From NCBI GenBank assembly GCA_937958145.1, contig CALGOE010000264.1, positions 1-5,301 on the forward strand: a stretch of 5,301 nucleotides of DNA. The letters are read 5' to 3'. The translations under genes and the position numbers were made by a program. Positions 1-5,301 of this stretch are shown here, piece after piece. How positions within the stretch are numbered: the first letter of the stretch is position 1; each line of letters begins with the position of its first letter. The stretch comes from an uncultured Desulfobacca sp. Its GTDB lineage: Bacteria; Desulfobacterota; Desulfobaccia; Desulfobaccales; Desulfobaccaceae. Below the pieces are notes generated by a model. That model was given only the letters and a program-made list of their open reading frames with translations, had not been told where the DNA came from and ran no database searches.

Positions 1-70
1 GATACTGCCGGAGAAAGGGCCGCAGCTCCTCCGGAGAGGAGGCCAGGAACAGCACCCGCCGGCGGGTCAA
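1..70 (-). CDS. Possible 5' end of a gene running off the left edge
   Basis: A minus-strand frame opens at a TTG codon (70-68) and stays open to the window edge, giving about 23 residues. It starts LTRRRVLFLASSPEELRPFL and looks like the beginning of a globular protein. Nearly every codon ends in G or C, unlike the plus-strand frame that stops at 141, and a GGAGG sits about 8 bases before the TTG. The same frame is open further upstream, with a GTG at 130-128, but there the AGGAG abuts the start codon, so TTG is preferred. It lies downstream of the terminator at 156-184, so it would need its own promoter, and I see no good one. Too little is present to name a family. The call rests on codon bias and the ribosome binding site only. 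Confidence 0.33.
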   Translation of the reverse strand, partial: MTRRRVLFLASSPEELRPFLRQY

Positions 71-155
71 AGTGCCGCCCTCCGGGGTCGGCGCCGGGAG
101 TTTTGGTCCCGGCTGCCCGTCTCCGAACACCTCCTGGATAATGGGCCGACCAAAA

Positions 156-184
156 GGAAAAACCCCACTTTGTGGGGTTTTTCC
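156..184. terminator. Bidirectional rho-independent terminator
   Basis: A perfect 13-bp inverted repeat (156-168 with 172-184) encloses a TTT loop. The GC-rich core CCCCAC/GTGGGG is flanked by an A-tract on one side and a T-tract on the other, so either strand gives a hairpin followed by a U-run. It lies 57 bp past the stop codon of the minus-strand membrane-protein gene and most likely ends that transcript. No convincing plus-strand gene ends on the left side, so its use in the other direction is uncertain. Confidence 0.9.
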
Positions 185-241
185 AGGCCCTTTCCTGCGG
201 CGGTGGGCATGACTATCATCCGTATGGTGTCTGGCGCCGTC

Positions 242-976
242 TTATTCTTTCAGCATCGGCAGGTTGCCGTCATTGCCTACCGGCGACTGGATAATCTGGG
301 GCTGCGGGGTGGCCTTGCCCACCTGCTTGGCCCGGCGGAAACGGCGGGCCCCCTGAATCAATAAATCGCCGTTTTTGTGCAAGACCGTCTGGTCATCCAG
401 GATGATCAGGCCATATTTATTAGAAATATCAGTATAATACTGATACTGCATATGCTTCTTGTTGAGGCGGTATTTGAAAAAGAGGAAAAAGGCCATATAC
501 AGCGCCACCACCGCGCCCAGCACCGCCAGGGCATAACTTAAGAAGGTAAACGTCTGTTGGCCCAGGGAGCTGACCCAGGTCATGATATGGTTCATGTTGT
601 AGAGTCCCAGGATGGTGACAATCAACAGGAACAAGAGGGCCAGATAAGGCAGACGCCGCATCTGCTGCACAATATTGCCCAGGCTGTCGCCCGCGGCGGT
701 GTCGCCGGTCTCCGTGGCTTCGTCCTCGCCCATGAAATAATTGAAACCGGTGATGACAATCCCCATCAAAAAGGTGAAAATGATGGGAAAGGCAAAGGCG
801 ACAAAGAGGTATTGCCGCCACGGAAAGGGGGTATAGACGCGATGATATTTATCGTCCGTGGCCCAGAGAGCGACCACAATGAAAATGACAATCTCCAATA
901 TGCCGATGAGCTTGAGGTAGTCAAAGAAGAGTTTCTTGCGATCGCTTTTGGTAAAATAGTCAGCGATTTTGGGCAT
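242..976 (-). CDS. Four-helix integral membrane protein of unknown function
   Basis: The product is 244 residues and I do not recognise its family. The N-terminus (1-15) is charged and lysine-rich. Four hydrophobic stretches follow, at about 22-39, 55-79, 109-127 and 143-168. Positive residues after the last helix (KYRLNKKH) and the even helix number suggest that both ends are cytoplasmic. An acidic segment (GEDEATETGD, about 83-92) lies between helices 2 and 3. The last 75 or so residues are soluble, with a KYGLIILDDQTVLHKNGDLL stretch that could form a small beta structure, then a basic patch (RRFRRAK) and a Gln/Pro-rich end. The start chosen is ATG 976-974, which has GGGGAG nine bases upstream. 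The in-frame GTG at 1006 falls where transcription from the promoter at 1013-1041 should begin and has no room for a ribosome binding site. The gene follows the thioesterase gene and is terminated at 156-184. The gene is solid, its function unknown. Confidence 0.9.
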   Translation of the reverse strand: MPKIADYFTKSDRKKLFFDYLKLIGILEIVIFIVVALWATDDKYHRVYTPFPWRQYLFVAFAFPIIFTFLMGIVITGFNYFMGEDEATETGDTAAGDSLGNIVQQMRRLPYLALLFLLIVTILGLYNMNHIMTWVSSLGQQTFTFLSYALAVLGAVVALYMAFFLFFKYRLNKKHMQYQYYTDISNKYGLIILDDQTVLHKNGDLLIQGARRFRRAKQVGKATPQPQIIQSPVGNDGNLPMLKE

Positions 977-985
977 GGTGGTAAA

Positions 986-991
986 CTCCCC
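986..991 (-). promoter_or_regulatory. Ribosome binding site deciding the membrane-protein start
   Basis: GGGGAG lies nine bases before the ATG at 976-974. It favours that start over the in-frame GTG ten codons upstream. Confidence 0.65.
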
Positions 992-1012
992 ACAGGATTT
1001 AATCACAATATA

Positions 1013-1041
1013 GTTATAACAGCCGGGCCGGAGCCGGTCAA
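1013..1041 (-). promoter_or_regulatory. Sigma70-type promoter of the membrane-protein gene
   Basis: The -35 box is TTGACC (1041-1036) and the -10 box is TATAAC (1018-1013), separated by exactly 17 bp. Each matches the consensus at five of six positions, the best promoter in the window. Transcription would begin near 1006, leaving a leader of about 30 bases before the ATG at 976. It lies wholly within the gap after the thioesterase stop codon, so the membrane gene can be expressed independently even if thioesterase transcripts read through. The spacer is very GC-rich (CCGGCTCCGG), which could lower basal strength or hold an operator. That last point is speculation. Confidence 0.7.
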
Positions 1042-1054
1042 CCCTTTTTGGCTG

Positions 1055-1492
1055 TTAGGCCCCAGAGCCCACTGCCTGGGCGATCTTGGCCATGACCCGC
1101 TCCGGCACGGCAATGGCCTGCCACTGACGGCTGATGGCCACCAGGGTGGCGCTGCCTTCAGCCAATAATTGCTCACCGCCCGCCGGAAAAAAACGGAAGT
1201 GAAAGATCAACGCCTTGGGCCGTACTTCCTGCAGGCGGGTTTCAACCTCCAAAAGATCGCCGTAGCGACTGGGCCGGAGGAACTTCCCATGGGCCTCAAC
1301 GATGGGCAGACCGAACCCTTCCTCGGCGTTGCGAAAGGTCTCCTCCGGCGGCAGGCCCACGGACCGGAGGTATTCTTCAATGGCGCGATGACAATACCGG
1401 AAGTAACTGACAAAATACACAATCCCATAGGGATCGGTGTCGCCGAAGCGGACCCGGACCTGACAACGATGGCGATAGGAATCCCAACTCAT
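1055..1492 (-). CDS. Acyl-CoA thioesterase, 4HBT/YbgC-type hotdog fold
   Basis: The product is 145 residues, a single hotdog domain of the normal length for the 4-hydroxybenzoyl-CoA thioesterase/YbgC family. These cytoplasmic enzymes hydrolyse acyl-CoA thioesters to free acid and CoA. The family signature is at residues 15-27, RFGDTDPYGIVYF, with the predicted catalytic aspartate at D20. It resembles the FGDCDPAGIV motif that I recall from the Pseudomonas 4-hydroxybenzoyl-CoA thioesterase. The following SYFRYCHRAIEEYLRSVGLP matches the long central helix of the fold. Substrate cannot be told from sequence: short-chain acyl, aromatic and hydroxyacyl CoAs are all possible. The start is ATG 1492-1490, preceded by AAAGGGGG four bases away. 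The frame stays open far upstream, but that extension has no homology-like content and runs into the divergent esterase gene. The next gene on the strand encodes a membrane protein, which may recall YbgC beside the Tol-Pal genes, but no Tol/Pal protein is recognisable here. Confidence 0.9.
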   Translation of the reverse strand: MSWDSYRHRCQVRVRFGDTDPYGIVYFVSYFRYCHRAIEEYLRSVGLPPEETFRNAEEGFGLPIVEAHGKFLRPSRYGDLLEVETRLQEVRPKALIFHFRFFPAGGEQLLAEGSATLVAISRQWQAIAVPERVMAKIAQAVGSGA

Positions 1493-1596
1493 GGTTCCCC
1501 CTTTCTTCTCGGTTGCCGTGGGCGAAACTTTAATCTTGCCGGAGCGCCCTGCGGTTCCTGGCATTGCCCCGATCAACCCGTTGCCATGTTGGCTAG

Positions 1597-1626
1597 ACGA
1601 TAGCACAAATTGTCCGACGGGAGCAA
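1597..1626 (-). promoter_or_regulatory. Candidate promoter for the thioesterase gene
   Basis: TTGCTC (1626-1621) and TATCGT (1602-1597) are separated by 18 bp and point toward the thioesterase, about 105 bp before its start codon. The match is modest (three and four of six). It is the best candidate I found in the divergent region for this strand. I found no plus-strand promoter there that I would defend for the esterase gene. Confidence 0.28.
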
Positions 1627-1764
1627 GGCCGTTTCCGTCCGGCAGGTCGAAAACCAGGGGCTGAGCCGGAATCACTGGCCCAAACTCCTTGACGGCGAAG
1701 CGCTGGCAAATCCACATCTCCTCTTTGTCAGCATTTTTGCCCGGACCTCGAGTTGACAGAACAA

Positions 1765-1773
1765 AAGGAGGAG
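1765..1773 (+). promoter_or_regulatory. Strong ribosome binding site of the esterase gene
   Basis: AAGGAGGAG lies immediately before the ATG at 1776. The AAGGAG part has a five-base spacing. It fixes the start at the residue where the signal peptide begins. Confidence 0.75.
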
Positions 1774-1775
1774 CA

Positions 1776-2861
1776 ATGCAGCTGGCTAAGAAGCAATTAG
1801 GCGGCATGACGGTTTTTTTCATCCTGCTGGTATTGGCTGGCCATTTCCTTGCCGCGCCGGTGGCGGCCCGACTGGTGGAGGACACTCTCCAGAGCCCGGC
1901 CTTGGCGGGTAATCTCCTGGGTGACCCGGCCACGCGGACCGTGACCATCTATCTGCCCCCCCGTTACGATGAGGAACCGGCCCGCCGCTATCCGGTGGTC
2001 TATCTCCTCCATGGTTTCAAGGCCAAAAACCACTCGTGGATCAAACCAGCACCGGCCGGGCAGGGGTTGCTGGTCCAGGAACTGGCCGATGCCCTGATTG
2101 CGGCCGGCCGTATCCAGCCTCTGATCATCGTTATGCCCGACGGCTCCAACAGCTATGGCGGCAGTTTTTACTTAAATTCCCCGGTCACCGGCAATTGGCA
2201 GGATTTTATCAGTCGGGACCTGGTGGCTTATATTGATCGGACGTATCGCACCCTGCCCCAGGCCACCGCCCGCGGACTGGCCGGGCATTCCATGGGGGGC
2301 TACGGTGCCGTGATGTTGGGGATGCGCCATCCCGAGGTTTTTGGGGCAGTCTATGCCCTGAGTCCCGCCTGCCTGGTCTTTGCCGAACATTTCCTGAACC
2401 TGCAATGGGACAGCCTGCAAAGCGTCGCCAACCTCTCTGACCGGCAACAATTTCCTCATCTTGATTGGCGGCAGCAGGTAATCATTGCCATCGGTGCGGC
2501 CGTGGCCCCCAATCCCAACAATCCCCCCTGGCTATTTGACCTGCCGCTGCAAAGGCAGAACGGCCGTCTGGAGTTGGACGAGGCCATTTGGCAACGCTGG
2601 CTGCAGAGCGACCCCTCCACCCTGGCCGAACCTCTGCGCGCCAACCTGTCCCGCCTGCGGTTGGCCTTTGATATGGGCCGCGCCGACCGTTTGCTGCCGC
2701 AGAGCCGGCAGTTTCATGCCAGATTGGCCCAATTAAACATCAAACATGTTTACGAAGAATACGACGGCGACCATGGCAATCGTCTCCGGGAACGGTTGCA
2801 GGACAAGACCCTGCCCTTTTTTTCTGACTATTTCCAGGAAATGGGCGAAAAATCCCCTTAA
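1776..2861 (+). CDS. Exported alpha/beta-hydrolase, esterase D family
   Basis: The product is 361 residues. A signal peptide covers about 1-31: a KK-containing n-region, a hydrophobic core (VFFILLVLAG) and a likely cleavage after APVAA. The mature enzyme should be periplasmic or secreted. The fold belongs to the esterase D/S-formylglutathione hydrolase/feruloyl esterase group: strand and oxyanion region VVYLLHG (74-80), nucleophile elbow GHSMGG with S172, probable acid D304 in DMGRAD, and catalytic H333 in DGDHGN. The triad is complete. An extended stretch (about 200-290, rich in Trp, Gln and Asn) between nucleophile and acid probably forms a cap over the substrate site. The likely reaction is hydrolysis of a carboxylic ester. 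The substrate is unknown, and a cytoplasmic formylglutathione role is disfavoured by the export signal. The start is ATG 1776, with AAGGAGGAG at 1765-1773. An in-frame TTG at 1689 would place 29 residues before the signal peptide and is rejected. No obvious partner gene is adjacent. Confidence 0.9.
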   Translation: MQLAKKQLGGMTVFFILLVLAGHFLAAPVAARLVEDTLQSPALAGNLLGDPATRTVTIYLPPRYDEEPARRYPVVYLLHGFKAKNHSWIKPAPAGQGLLVQELADALIAAGRIQPLIIVMPDGSNSYGGSFYLNSPVTGNWQDFISRDLVAYIDRTYRTLPQATARGLAGHSMGGYGAVMLGMRHPEVFGAVYALSPACLVFAEHFLNLQWDSLQSVANLSDRQQFPHLDWRQQVIIAIGAAVAPNPNNPPWLFDLPLQRQNGRLELDEAIWQRWLQSDPSTLAEPLRANLSRLRLAFDMGRADRLLPQSRQFHARLAQLNIKHVYEEYDGDHGNRLRERLQDKTLPFFSDYFQEMGEKSP

Positions 2862-3035
2862 AGCGCAGTCTGGCGCCAGGACCAGGTGCTGCCGTGCAAT
2901 GAGCTTAGGCCCCAACCCCAGGATCGGAGGCCAAAATACCCACGCCTACCAGGTTTTCGTGGCCATCACCGGCATGCCCAGCCCCAAAACATCGGACAGC
3001 AAGGCCGGAGATTCGCAGCAAACCGGTTCACTTTG

Positions 3036-3057
3036 GGGTGCGGGCCAGCCCCCACCC
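3036..3057. other. GC-rich hairpin without a T-run
   Basis: GGGTG (3036-3040) pairs with CACCC (3053-3057), and GGG (3042-3044) pairs with CCC (3049-3051). One C-C mismatch separates the two helices, and the loop is CCAG. No T-run follows on either strand, so it is not a standard intrinsic terminator. It could be a transcript-end structure or a pause site, or simply a chance feature of GC-rich DNA. Confidence 0.35.
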
Positions 3058-3067
3058 GAAAAAGTAA

Positions 3068-3095
3068 CGGCCAAGGACCGGGCCGGTAGATTTTT
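3068..3095 (+). terminator. Weak terminator-like hairpin after the esterase gene
   Basis: CGGCC (3068-3072) pairs with GGCCG (3081-3085) around an eight-base loop. A run of five Ts follows at 3091-3095 after a five-base gap. The short stem and the gap make this a poor intrinsic terminator. It does sit just upstream of the candidate ppdK promoters, where insulation from the esterase transcript would be expected. Confidence 0.25.
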
Positions 3096-3116
3096 CTTGT
3101 GAAATGCTTGTGAAAT
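3096..3116 (+). repeat. Tandem direct repeat CTTGTGAAAT, 11-bp period
   Basis: CTTGTGAAAT occurs at 3096-3105 and again, identically, at 3107-3116, separated by one G. The 11-bp period places both copies on the same face of the DNA helix, as in many regulator-binding sites. Each copy also supplies a TTGTGA hexamer that can serve as a -35 box for ppdK. The repeat is directly seen. A regulatory role is inferred. Confidence 0.6.
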
Positions 3117-3136
3117 ATAGTATTTTTAAGCATACT
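3097..3136 (+). promoter_or_regulatory. Candidate promoter region of ppdK
   Basis: Two overlapping sigma70-like promoters can be drawn. One uses TTGTGA (3108-3113), a 17-bp spacer and CATACT (3131-3136). The other uses TTGTGA (3097-3102), an 18-bp spacer and TATTTT (3121-3126). Each box matches the consensus at four of six positions. A good TATAGT (3116-3121) also lies here but lacks a partner -35. The first choice puts the transcript start near 3143 and leaves a leader of about 60 bases. The region is sharply AT-rich compared with its surroundings. Confidence 0.45.
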
Positions 3137-3190
3137 TGGGCATAGTCCAGATTCCGGGACCTGGCAGCAGGGAACGGGTATATTTTTCAA

Positions 3191-3198
3191 GGGAGGAG
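3191..3198 (+). promoter_or_regulatory. Ribosome binding site of ppdK
   Basis: GGGAGGAG ends five bases before the ATG at 3204. It is a strong Shine-Dalgarno sequence and sets the start where homologous PPDKs begin (ATG, then a FEEGDG motif about ten codons later). Confidence 0.8.
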
Positions 3199-3203
3199 AC
3201 TCT

Positions 3204-5301
3204 ATGGCACCCGAGCGTTACTGTTACGCCTTTGAAGAGGGAGACGGGAAAAACAAACATCTATTAGGCGGCAAAGGGGCCGGTCTGTGCACCATGACCC
3301 AGATCGGGCTGCCGGTGCCTCCGGGTTTTGTCATCACGACAAAAGCCAATGTGGATTATTTGGAGTCAGGCGGTAAATTCCCCGAGGGCCTGATGGATGA
3401 AGTTCACGGGTACATGGAGGCTTTGGAGAAAAAGACGGGCAAGGGCTTCGGCAACCCGGAAAATCCCTTACTGGTCTCAGTGCGCTCGGGCTCGGCCCTG
3501 TCCATGCCCGGGATGATGGACACTATCTTGAACCTGGGGTTGAATGACGAGACGGCCCAGGGATTGATCAAGCTCACCCAAAACGAACGGTTCGTGTACG
3601 ATGCCTATCGCCGTTTCCTGCAGTTGTTCGGCAAGATCGGCTTGGGGGTCGCCGACGAACATTTTGACAAGATCTTTGAAGAGATCAAAGAAAAATACCA
3701 CGCCCACGTGGATACCGAACTGAATGCCAAGGCCTTGGCAGAGGTCTGCGATCGCTTCAAGGAACTCATCCAACAAAAAACCGGCAAACCCTTTCCCCAG
3801 GACCCCTGGGCCCAACTGGTGATGGCCATCGAAGGCGTCTTCAAGTCCTGGACCGGCAAACGGGCGGTGGATTATCGGCGCCAATTCAACATCACCCCCG
3901 ACATGGCCTACGGCACGGCGGTCAATATCTGCACCATGGTCTTCGGCAACATGGGCACGGATTCCGCTACCGGCGTGGGCTTTACCCGGGACCCGGGCAC
4001 GGGCGAAAATGTCCTGTACGGAGACTACCTGGTCAATGCCCAGGGCGAAGACGTAGTCGCCGGCATCCGCACGCCCCGGCCTCTGCGGGAACTGCGGACC
4101 GATATGCCCGAAATTTACAAGCAGTTGGAAAAGATGCGCCATATCCTGGAACAGCACTACCGGGAAGTCCAGGATTTTGAGTTTACCATCGAGCGGGGCA
4201 AGCTCTATATGCTCCAGACCCGCAACGGCAAGATGAACGCCTGGGCCCTGTGCAAGACCTCAGTGGATATGGTCAAAGAAGGCCTGATCAACGAAGAAGA
4301 GGCCCTGCTGCGCATCCCGCCCGATTTCCTGGAACAATTCCTCCATCGGCGCATCGACCCGGACGCCAAGGTGGAACCCATCGCAGTAGGCATCGCCGCC
4401 TCCCCCGGCGCCGCCACCGGCAAGGTGATCTTTGACGCCGACCGGGCCGAACGCCTGGGCAACGCCGGCGAAAAGATCATCCTCACCCGCATTGAGACCA
4501 AACCCGAGGATATTCACGGCTTCTTCGCCGCCCAAGGCATCCTCACCAGCCGGGGCGGCAAAACCTCCCATGCCGCCGTGGTGGCCCGGGGCATGGGCAA
4601 ACCCTGCGTCTCCGGCGCCGAAGGCATGGATATCAACTACGAATTGAAAGAGGCCCGCATCGGTCCCCATGTCATCAAAGAAGGCGATATCATTACCATT
4701 GACGGCGGGGCCGGGGCCGTTTATCTGGGCGCCGTTCCCATGGTCGACCCCAAGATCAGTGATGATCTGGTGGTCCTGCTGCAGTGGGCCGACAAGATCG
4801 CCCGCCTCGAAGTCTGGGCCAACGCCGATACGCCGGATATGGCCATCAAGGCCCGGCAGCATGGCGCCAAGGGGATCGGCCTGTGCCGCACCGAGCGCAT
4901 GTTCAACGAAGCTGACCGCCTGCCCATCGTCCGCAGCATGATCCTGGCTGATACCCCGGAAGAGCGCAAACGCTGGTGCGACAAACTGCTGCCCATGCAG
5001 CGCCAGGATTTCTACGAGATCTTCAAGGCCATGGAAGGGCTGCCGGTGACGATCCGTCTGCTGGATCCGCCGCTGCACGAATTCCTCCCCACCGTCGAAG
5101 AGCTGCTCAACGATATCAACCGGTTAAAAGAATTCAGCCAGATTATCAATTCTCTGGAACAACTGCCGGGCACAGCCATGATGATCGATCCAGAGCTCTA
5201 CAAGCTCATGCCCAGCATCGAGACCATGACCCGGGAGTTCAGCGAATACAAGACCAAAAAGCTGGATCAGAAACTGCTGAAGCAGAAAGAAGAAGTACTG
5301 C
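3204..5301 (+). CDS. ppdK: Pyruvate phosphate dikinase, 3' end beyond the window
   Basis: The frame is open for 699 codons and runs off the right edge. Family members are usually about 870-930 residues, so roughly the last fifth or more is missing. PPDK is cytoplasmic and interconverts pyruvate, ATP and phosphate with PEP, AMP and pyrophosphate. In order: FEEGDG (10-15); ATP-grasp lysine K24 in LLGGKGAGL; R94 in VSVRSGSALSMPGMMDT; the NAQGEDVVAGIRTP motif; Q338 and R340 in LQTRNGK; phospho-histidine H456 in GGKTSHAAVVARGMG with the potential regulatory threonine T454; and, in the PEP/pyruvate barrel, R562 in GLCRTER and R618 in IRLLDPPLHEFLP. H456, R562 and R618 are each one above the Clostridium symbiosum numbers I recall (455, 561, 617), so spacing in this part is conserved. 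Oddities are K453 where methionine is usual, R565 and N568 in the CRTExMF motif, and about 70 residues after LHEFLP without the expected NPMLGHRG motif. Related PEP synthase is excluded by the FEEGDG, NAQGEDVVAG and CRTE signatures. No regulatory kinase gene is nearby. Confidence 0.97.
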   Translation, partial: MAPERYCYAFEEGDGKNKHLLGGKGAGLCTMTQIGLPVPPGFVITTKANVDYLESGGKFPEGLMDEVHGYMEALEKKTGKGFGNPENPLLVSVRSGSALSMPGMMDTILNLGLNDETAQGLIKLTQNERFVYDAYRRFLQLFGKIGLGVADEHFDKIFEEIKEKYHAHVDTELNAKALAEVCDRFKELIQQKTGKPFPQDPWAQLVMAIEGVFKSWTGKRAVDYRRQFNITPDMAYGTAVNICTMVFGNMGTDSATGVGFTRDPGTGENVLYGDYLVNAQGEDVVAGIRTPRPLRELRTDMPEIYKQLEKMRHILEQHYREVQDFEFTIERGKLYMLQTRNGKMNAWALCKTSVDMVKEGLINEEEALLRIPPDFLEQFLHRRIDPDAKVEPIAVGIAASPGAATGKVIFDADRAERLGNAGEKIILTRIETKPEDIHGFFAAQGILTSRGGKTSHAAVVARGMGKPCVSGAEGMDINYELKEARIGPHVIKEGDIITIDGGAGAVYLGAVPMVDPKISDDLVVLLQWADKIARLEVWANADTPDMAIKARQHGAKGIGLCRTERMFNEADRLPIVRSMILADTPEERKRWCDKLLPMQRQDFYEIFKAMEGLPVTIRLLDPPLHEFLPTVEELLNDINRLKEFSQIINSLEQLPGTAMMIDPELYKLMPSIETMTREFSEYKTKKLDQKLLKQKEEVL

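Larger units (their letters stand above)
2862..3203. other. Intergenic region between the esterase gene and ppdK
   Basis: These 342 bp hold no gene I can defend. From left to right they contain a 10-bp palindrome CTGGCGCCAG (2870-2879), a stretch with ambiguous coding signal (about 2899-3060), a GC-rich hairpin (3036-3057), a weak terminator-like hairpin with a T-run (3068-3095), then an abrupt AT-rich shift at 3090-3137 with tandem repeats and candidate promoters, and finally the ppdK leader and ribosome binding site. No strong intrinsic terminator directly follows the esterase stop codon, so some esterase transcription may read toward ppdK. No riboswitch consensus was recognised. Confidence 0.6.

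Noticed and set aside
1..141. Plus-strand frame from the left edge ending in TAA at 139-141, which would make the hairpin at 156-184 a convergent terminator
   Set aside because: Its third positions show no G/C preference and the translation is mostly Ala, Pro, Gly and Arg. The opposite-strand frame is more protein-like.
557..1168. 203-codon plus-strand open frame
   Set aside because: It lies opposite the membrane-protein and thioesterase genes, its translation is low in hydrophobic order, and it has no ribosome binding site. It is an antisense shadow.
1169..1603. 144-codon plus-strand open frame
   Set aside because: It overlaps the thioesterase gene, which has a clear catalytic motif and normal length on the other strand.
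1753..1758. Perfect TTGACA hexamer before the esterase gene
   Set aside because: A -10 box at normal spacing would fall on or after the start codon at 1776, and no such box is present.
1689..1775. Upstream in-frame TTG start for the esterase
   Set aside because: It would place 29 polar residues before the signal peptide and has no ribosome binding site, unlike the ATG at 1776.
2870..2879. 10-bp palindrome CTGGCGCCAG just after the esterase stop codon
   Set aside because: It has no loop and no following T-run, so it is not an intrinsic terminator. A single short palindrome in GC-rich DNA is weak evidence for an operator.
3477..4157. 226-codon minus-strand open frame inside ppdK
   Set aside because: Same reason: it is the reverse of conserved ATP-grasp sequence, with no own signals.
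4260..5078. 272-codon minus-strand open frame inside ppdK
   Set aside because: It is antisense to highly conserved PPDK sequence. Long antisense frames are expected opposite GC-rich genes.

Overview
The window is ordinary GC-rich bacterial chromosome with a strong preference for G or C at third codon positions. It holds four well-supported protein genes and a possible fifth at the left edge. The ppdK protein, the gene style and the codon use suggest an anaerobic bacterium, perhaps Desulfobacterota (old Deltaproteobacteria). That is an inference from memory of similar proteins, not a demonstrated assignment. I see no rRNA, tRNA, CRISPR array, insertion sequence or phage gene.

Left part, minus strand: a 4HBT-type acyl-CoA thioesterase (1055-1492) is followed 78 bp later by an unclassified four-helix inner-membrane protein (242-976). 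The membrane-protein gene has its own near-consensus sigma70 promoter (TTGACC, 17 bp, TATAAC) in that gap. The unit ends at a perfect 13-bp hairpin with T-tracts on both strands (156-184). Beyond it a short minus-strand reading frame (1-70) runs off the edge and may be the start of another gene.

Middle: a 283-bp divergent intergenic region (1493-1775) separates the thioesterase from a plus-strand gene for an exported alpha/beta-hydrolase of the esterase D family (1776-2861), with a signal peptide and a complete Ser-Asp-His triad.

Right part, plus strand: a 342-bp intergenic region (2862-3203) carries two hairpins, a tandem CTTGTGAAAT repeat and overlapping candidate promoters. It leads into ppdK, pyruvate phosphate dikinase, whose first 699 codons are present before the window ends. 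The ppdK reading frame is intact, and its ATP-grasp, phospho-histidine and early PEP/pyruvate-domain motifs are all visible.

The genes do not form an evident pathway. PPDK interconverts pyruvate and PEP in central metabolism, the thioesterase hydrolyses acyl-CoA in the cytoplasm, and the esterase acts outside the cytoplasm. I found no convincing new multi-gene system. The points most worth a second look are the long insertion-like segment in the PPDK C-terminal domain, the repeat overlapping the ppdK promoter, and the unassigned membrane protein.
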